Shown: one piece after another, positions 7,249 to 10,909 of the stretch | Layout of the letters: each line of letters opens with the position of its first letter | Numbering within the stretch: the stretch's first letter is position 1 | Assembly (NCBI GenBank): GCA_030037185.1 | Contig: JASHRR010000735.1 | Span: forward strand, 1-10,909 | From: Xanthobacteraceae bacterium | Lineage (GTDB): Bacteria > Pseudomonadota > Alphaproteobacteria > Rhizobiales > Xanthobacteraceae | Direction of reading: 5' to 3' | Length of the DNA: 10,909 nt | Program-made: the position numbers and the translations under genes | Notes under the pieces: generated by a model | What the model saw: the letters and a program-made list of their open reading frames with translations, nothing else | Told to the model about the DNA's origin: nothing | Database searches by the model: none

Positions 7249-8504
7249 CCGAACCATAGGGAACGGTCGTCACGGGCATAGCCGTCGCCAAGCATGCGGA
7301 AGCTGCCGGGATCAGCATCGTCGAGGGCGAAGGGGCCGCAACGCACTACGCCGTCCTCGATGCGATGCTCGGCCCAATGCCGCAAATCGTCCGAGCCTCG
7401 GCCGGCATTAACCGCCTCTTCCGCCTCGTCGAGATGATCAAAGGCATCGACGCAGTATTTGACGAGGAGCCGCGACACGGCGGCAGCATCGTAAAGCTTG
7501 CCCCGATATTGGACGCGTCCATCCGCGGCACGCGCGATATCGGATCGAGCGACTTTCTTGAGAACACTAAGGGTCAACCGCTCGCAATCGCCGTAGACGC
7601 GGTCACAGTCGGCCACCAGGTCATTCGTGATCACGGTGAAACTTTCGACATCGATTTTTGGCGTCTTCACCAGTTTGCCATAGCGAAAGACCTTGCCCGC
7701 CGAGCGGAAATAGGCCGGATCAGCCATAGCCAGAAGATCAAGATCTCCGGGTGTCGCGAACTCAGCGGCATCGCCACAGTAGAAGACATGGGACCGATCG
7801 ACGGCGAGGCGACGTGTGATCACGCGGAAGCTTTCACCATCGGCCGCCACGCGTTTGAGTTCGCCGTACCAAAAGATGTCGGCGCGGTCACGCGCATAGC
7901 CGCTGAGCGGCCCATCGTCGAGCCCGTCAATACGAAGAAGCTCAAAAGTCGCGGGATCGACCTCCTCGCTGGCGGTGAAACAATGATTTCCGTGAAAGTG
8001 TTGCTTCCAAGGCGAGCCGTCCGGCCTAAACGTCCGGGGAAAGGTGGTGCTCCAATAGACACCGACATCATCTCGATACAGTCGGCGATTGTGAATGTGA
8101 AGGCTGGCGGCATCGATGTTGAACAAAGGTACGCCGTCGAGAAACACCAGCTCGTCGATTTGCACGAAGCCATGACCAAGCAGCGTCACCGCGCCGCTCC
8201 ACCCGCCAGCCCGCAAGCGGCGTTCGGCAACGATAAGGGGATGGCTGAAATACCAGTAGTCGTGGAGTTCTGGGTGAGCCGTAAAGAACGCGATGACATC
8301 AGAATTGAACCAGCCATCGGTCAGCCCCAATCGCCGACCCTCCAGGAAAGGTGCGTTGCGATCGGTTGCCCAGCCGTCGCGCAGCGGCCAAAAGGTCGCG
8401 GGGTCCGCGCCCCGGACGAGCTTTCGGCGAAAATAGACATGCTGCCGGTCACGGGCATAGTGCTCGCCGAGAAATTCGAGCATGGCGGCACCAGAATATT
8501 TCAT
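7197..8504 (-). CDS. DKNYY-family repeat protein (435 aa)
   Basis: This is a larger relative of the convergent gene. Repeat units are visible at about 16-40 (YARDRQHVYFRRKLVRGADP, then ATFWPL), 203-229 (YARDRADIFWYGELKRVAAD, then GESFRVI), 233-258 (LAVDRSHVFYCGDAAEFATP), 266-292 (AGKVFRYGKLVKTPKIDVES, then FTVI) and a final one near 409-426 (YARDDRSLWFGHERLARV). Residues 60-200 are less regular, with a cluster of His and Trp. There is no signal peptide or membrane helix. The ATG at 8504 has AAGGTG about nine bases upstream. A 406-aa plus-strand ORF covers much of the same DNA, but it has no repeat logic, whereas this frame carries the family pattern from end to end. Function is unknown. Confidence 0.85.
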   Translation of the reverse strand: MKYSGAAMLEFLGEHYARDRQHVYFRRKLVRGADPATFWPLRDGWATDRNAPFLEGRRLGLTDGWFNSDVIAFFTAHPELHDYWYFSHPLIVAERRLRAGGWSGAVTLLGHGFVQIDELVFLDGVPLFNIDAASLHIHNRRLYRDDVGVYWSTTFPRTFRPDGSPWKQHFHGNHCFTASEEVDPATFELLRIDGLDDGPLSGYARDRADIFWYGELKRVAADGESFRVITRRLAVDRSHVFYCGDAAEFATPGDLDLLAMADPAYFRSAGKVFRYGKLVKTPKIDVESFTVITNDLVADCDRVYGDCERLTLSVLKKVARSDIARAADGRVQYRGKLYDAAAVSRLLVKYCVDAFDHLDEAEEAVNAGRGSDDLRHWAEHRIEDGVVRCGPFALDDADPGSFRMLGDGYARDDRSLWFGHERLARVGKIERVAGI

Positions 8505-8700
8505 GTCTCACACCTTGCTCCTGGACATGCGCTAGACGGCACGCCCCTCCGGGCGCAGCGGTCAACTCGAAACTCCTCAAACTAATAGATTAACTCGGCC
8601 CACGAGCAGATGGAATTTGTGACAGCTTGTGCGTCGGAGGCGCCGGCCGAAGCGCCGCGCCGAGCCACGGCGCCTCTACGAGCACGACGCGATTCGCCGC
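8505..8700. other. Short intergenic region between two minus-strand genes
   Basis: It contains the leader of the second DKNYY gene and the end of the amidohydrolase unit. Apart from the inverted repeat at 8637-8676 I see no gene or promoter that can be named; TTGACC on the minus strand near 8560 is a weak -35 candidate without a good -10. Confidence 0.4.
8637..8676 (-). terminator. GC-rich inverted repeat after the amidohydrolase gene
   Basis: GAGGCGCC at 8637-8644 pairs perfectly with GGCGCCTC at 8669-8676, with a 24-base GC-rich loop that can fold further. It lies 25-64 bases past the amidohydrolase stop. No T run follows on the minus strand, so it is not a classical intrinsic terminator; it could be a 3' stabilising hairpin. 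Confidence 0.28.
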
Positions 8701-10275
8701 TCAGTCGCTGAGGGGACGAAGGGCTGGCCGTTGAAATTTACCGCCGGGAATAAAGCGTCCGGAGCCGGCTTTTCCGACAATCTTGCCGTTGTCGTACACG
8801 ACCTCTCCGCGACGGATAGTTGTCTTCGGAAATCCGGTGACTTCCATGCCCGCATACGACGAGTACTTTGCATTCGAGAACTCGTCCGCATCATTTAAAA
8901 TCTTTTTCATCGCCGGATCCCAGATCACGATGTCCGCATCAGATCCCACTTGAATCACGCCCTTGCGCGGATACATGCCGAAGATCTTTGCGGCGTTCGT
9001 GGACGTTACCGCCACGAACTGCTCAAGAGTGATGCGGCCCTTGCCAACGCCCTCTGAGAACATCATGGGGGGATAATCCTGGAGGTTGGTAATCCCCATG
9101 CGCTTGTCGACGATCGTCTGCGTTGGATCGAGCTTTGCGGCCTTCGTGAAGGCAGTGTGATCTGTACCGATGGTATCAATCACCCCTCTCCGGATGCCGT
9201 CCCAGAGCATGTCCTGATCCCATTTGTCGCGCAGCGGCGGACCGCCGATCCAGAGGCCGACATCTGGTTGCTGATACTTTTGGGCGGTCGCGTGAAGATA
9301 CATCGGGCGTGTTTCCGCATAGACCGGAAGTCCGCGACGCTGCGCGTCTTCAATAACCTTCAGCGCCCGGCCGGATGATACGTGAAGGATATAGATGGGC
9401 GATCCGGTGGCCTCGGCAATCGCCATGCCGCGCTGCACAGCAAGTACCTCGGCGACAATCGGCGCACTCTGTCCGAAGTTATGCAAGGTGCCTCCGGCGC
9501 CGCCATTTTCGGTCATTAGATGCTCCTGCGCTTCTTCCATGATCGACCAGTCCTCGGCGTGAAGCATGCTGACCACTCCGGCCTTGCCGGAGGCGCGGAA
9601 CGTCTTCATCCAAGCCAGCGAGTTCTTATCGAATGACTCTCTTGCCATAAAATCCTCGCCGGTGCTGACGAACCCGCGTGCGGCGAGCACGTCGAAGGTC
9701 TTCTGCTGCGTCAATGGGTCCGGAGGACTCCCCGCTGGGACGCTCACGGGGTTGATGCTCACATGTATGAACATGTCGGCAATGGAATACTTCTGGATCG
9801 CTCCGATGACGCGATCCGCGTACGCGTTGGGATCTTCATTATTCTCAATCCGGATGAAGTCAGACATCGTCGTAATCCCACCGGCCAAAGCGGCGGCAGA
9901 GCCACTGGTGAGATCATCGGCATTGCCCTTCGGATTGGGCGGGACAACAGGTTCCAGGTTCAGATGCGTATGCGTATCAACGATGCCGGGCAACAGCAGC
10001 ATGCCGGAGGCATCGATCTCGCGCGCGCCTGGCGTCGCCACAAGCTTTGGACCGATCTCCACGATTTTCTCGCCGCGGATTCTGACATCAGCCTGCATGC
10101 GGCCATCTTCGTTGCCGATAAGACCGTTATGAATGACCAACTCCCCGGATTGCTGCGCTTGCGTCGCGCTGGATTGCATCATCAAGGACATCGCCAACGA
10201 GGTTACGGCCGCCAAGCAGGTTCTGACGGTGGCGGGCGATCTGCGGCCCGACCGCGCTCGTAAAAGAGATCCCAT
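8701..10275 (-). CDS. Exported cyclic-amidase-type amidohydrolase (dihydropyrimidinase/hydantoinase-like)
   Basis: This 524-aa metal-dependent hydrolase has the (beta/alpha)8 amidohydrolase fold. The start at 10275 is preceded by AAGGGGGA. A signal peptide (MGSLLRARSGRRSPATVRTC, then a hydrophobic stretch, cleavage near ATQA|QQ at 40) suggests a periplasmic enzyme. Metal ligands in order: DTHTH (His102, His104), HAED (His239), LHVSSG (His298) and GTDH (Asp372), with the usual G-I-T-T-M-S-D-F in between and a C-terminal V-G-S-D-A-D-I-V-I-W-D. The family closes or opens cyclic amides such as hydantoins, dihydropyrimidines or allantoin. The carboxylated Lys expected near residue 207 is instead Glu (GEDFMAR), and the catalytic Tyr five residues on is Arg, so the substrate may differ from known members. 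The SDR gene lies 180 bases upstream on the same strand, possibly co-transcribed. Confidence 0.9.
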   Translation of the reverse strand: MGSLLRARSGRRSPATVRTCLAAVTSLAMSLMMQSSATQAQQSGELVIHNGLIGNEDGRMQADVRIRGEKIVEIGPKLVATPGAREIDASGMLLLPGIVDTHTHLNLEPVVPPNPKGNADDLTSGSAAALAGGITTMSDFIRIENNEDPNAYADRVIGAIQKYSIADMFIHVSINPVSVPAGSPPDPLTQQKTFDVLAARGFVSTGEDFMARESFDKNSLAWMKTFRASGKAGVVSMLHAEDWSIMEEAQEHLMTENGGAGGTLHNFGQSAPIVAEVLAVQRGMAIAEATGSPIYILHVSSGRALKVIEDAQRRGLPVYAETRPMYLHATAQKYQQPDVGLWIGGPPLRDKWDQDMLWDGIRRGVIDTIGTDHTAFTKAAKLDPTQTIVDKRMGITNLQDYPPMMFSEGVGKGRITLEQFVAVTSTNAAKIFGMYPRKGVIQVGSDADIVIWDPAMKKILNDADEFSNAKYSSYAGMEVTGFPKTTIRRGEVVYDNGKIVGKAGSGRFIPGGKFQRPALRPLSD

Positions 10276-10455
10276 GGTTTCCCCCTTTCGCTATGGAGAT
10301 TGAGTTGCGGAAGCGAGCTTAATATAACGCAGCGCTGCACCTGGTCTCGCCAGTGCCGCCATACCGTTCACGGTCCCCCGGACGATCAGTTCGTACACGG
10401 CGACATCGATTTGCTCACGAAAAAATTCGTTTGTGATGGGCCGGACGCGCCTTGG
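10276..10455 (-). other. Gap between SDR and amidohydrolase, with an open frame following the SDR stop
   Basis: The frame of the SDR continues open after its TAG for 54 codons to the next TAG at 10291-10293. It includes EQIDVAVYELIVRGTVNGMA and ends YIKLASATQSP; the middle favours G/C in the third position. It reads like protein, but no start with a ribosome site is evident and no family was recognised. It may be the remnant of another gene, or chance. Confidence 0.3.
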
Positions 10456-10909
10456 CTAAGCCAAAATGCCGCCGTCGATCGTCAAGGCATGGCCGACCAC
10501 GAAGCTGGCGTCTGAGCTGCACAGCCACAAGACAGCGGCGGCGATCTCTTCAGGTTCGCCGAGGCGCCCGATGGGTTCGGCTGCCACCAACGCTTTAATG
10601 ATTTCCGGGCTATTGTTCTTGGTGACCCTCGCCGACATCGGCGTATTCCCAATAATCCCCGGGCATACGGCATTGATGCGGATGCCCTTGGCGGCATAGT
10701 CAAGGGCGGCAGCACGCGTAAGACCGATCACCCCGAATTTGCTGGCGGAGTACGCAGCACGCCCCTTGGAACCCCTCATCCCCCCGATCGATGAGCAGTT
10801 CACGATCGCTCCACTTTCTTGCTTCAGCATCTGCCGAAGCTCGGCTTTCATGGAGTTCCATACGCCACGCAGGTTGACGTTGACGCTGTTCTCAAACTCA
10901 TCATCATCT
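10456..10909 (-). CDS. Short-chain dehydrogenase/reductase, N-terminal part outside window
   Basis: This is a classical SDR oxidoreductase using NAD(H) or NADP(H); the cofactor-binding T-G-x-x-x-G-x-G segment lies beyond the right edge. The visible 150 residues run from DDDEFENSVNVNLRGVWNSM. They show the structural Asn (N-V-N), the catalytic Ser in NCSSIGG, the catalytic Tyr and Lys in YSASK, the cofactor loop CPGIIGNTPM, and the usual end GRLGEPEEIAAAVLWLCSSD followed by VVGHALTIDGGILA. All catalytic residues of the visible part are intact. Substrate cannot be read from the sequence; FabG-like, cyclohexanol- or glucose-dehydrogenase-like members share this pattern. It precedes the amidohydrolase on the same strand. 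Confidence 0.92.
   Translation of the reverse strand, partial: DDDEFENSVNVNLRGVWNSMKAELRQMLKQESGAIVNCSSIGGMRGSKGRAAYSASKFGVIGLTRAAALDYAAKGIRINAVCPGIIGNTPMSARVTKNNSPEIIKALVAAEPIGRLGEPEEIAAAVLWLCSSDASFVVGHALTIDGGILA

Noticed and set aside
7365..8585. Plus-strand ORF of 406 codons
   Set aside because: It is antisense to the 435-aa DKNYY protein, which shows family repeats throughout; the plus frame shows none.
9566..10263. Plus-strand ORFs of 188 and 166 codons
   Set aside because: They are opposite the amidohydrolase and have no recognisable motif.

Overview
The window looks like chromosomal DNA of a GC-rich alphaproteobacterium, most likely in the Hyphomicrobiales (Bradyrhizobium-like). This is inferred from the style of the bifunctional class A penicillin-binding protein, the remnant of an HWE-type histidine kinase, the TPR remnant and the paired DKNYY proteins. 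No rRNA, tRNA, CRISPR array, insertion sequence or plasmid origin was recognised.

Layout. (1) Bases 1-896, minus strand: the 5' part of a gene for an exported protein of an uncharacterised family; it runs off the left edge. (2) 897-2365: a decayed stretch with two small inverted repeats, the C-terminal remnant of an HWE histidine kinase (minus), an intact small one-helix membrane protein (minus, 82 aa) and a possible second small membrane protein broken by an amber codon. (3) 2366-3602: over 1.2 kb with no convincing gene, containing a short 12-base tandem repeat and a minus frame interrupted only by amber codons. (4) 3603-5855, plus strand: a complete class A penicillin-binding protein. (5) 5856-6468: a frameshifted TPR remnant (minus) and a perfect 14-base palindrome upstream of the next gene. 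(6) 6469-8504: two DKNYY-family genes facing each other and overlapping at their 3' ends by 52 bases. (7) 8701-10909, minus strand: an exported cyclic-amidase-type amidohydrolase, preceded by the C-terminal part of a short-chain dehydrogenase that runs off the right edge.

How the genes may work together. The SDR and the amidohydrolase lie in the same direction 180 bases apart and could form a catabolic unit acting on a cyclic amide or related compound. The penicillin-binding protein stands alone. The DKNYY pair is probably one functional or duplicated locus of unknown role. I see no evidence of a complete defence or mobile system. The most informative oddities are the amidohydrolase active site (Glu in place of the metal-bridging Lys, Arg in place of the usual Tyr), the convergent DKNYY overlap, and the TPR gene broken at a run of seven A.
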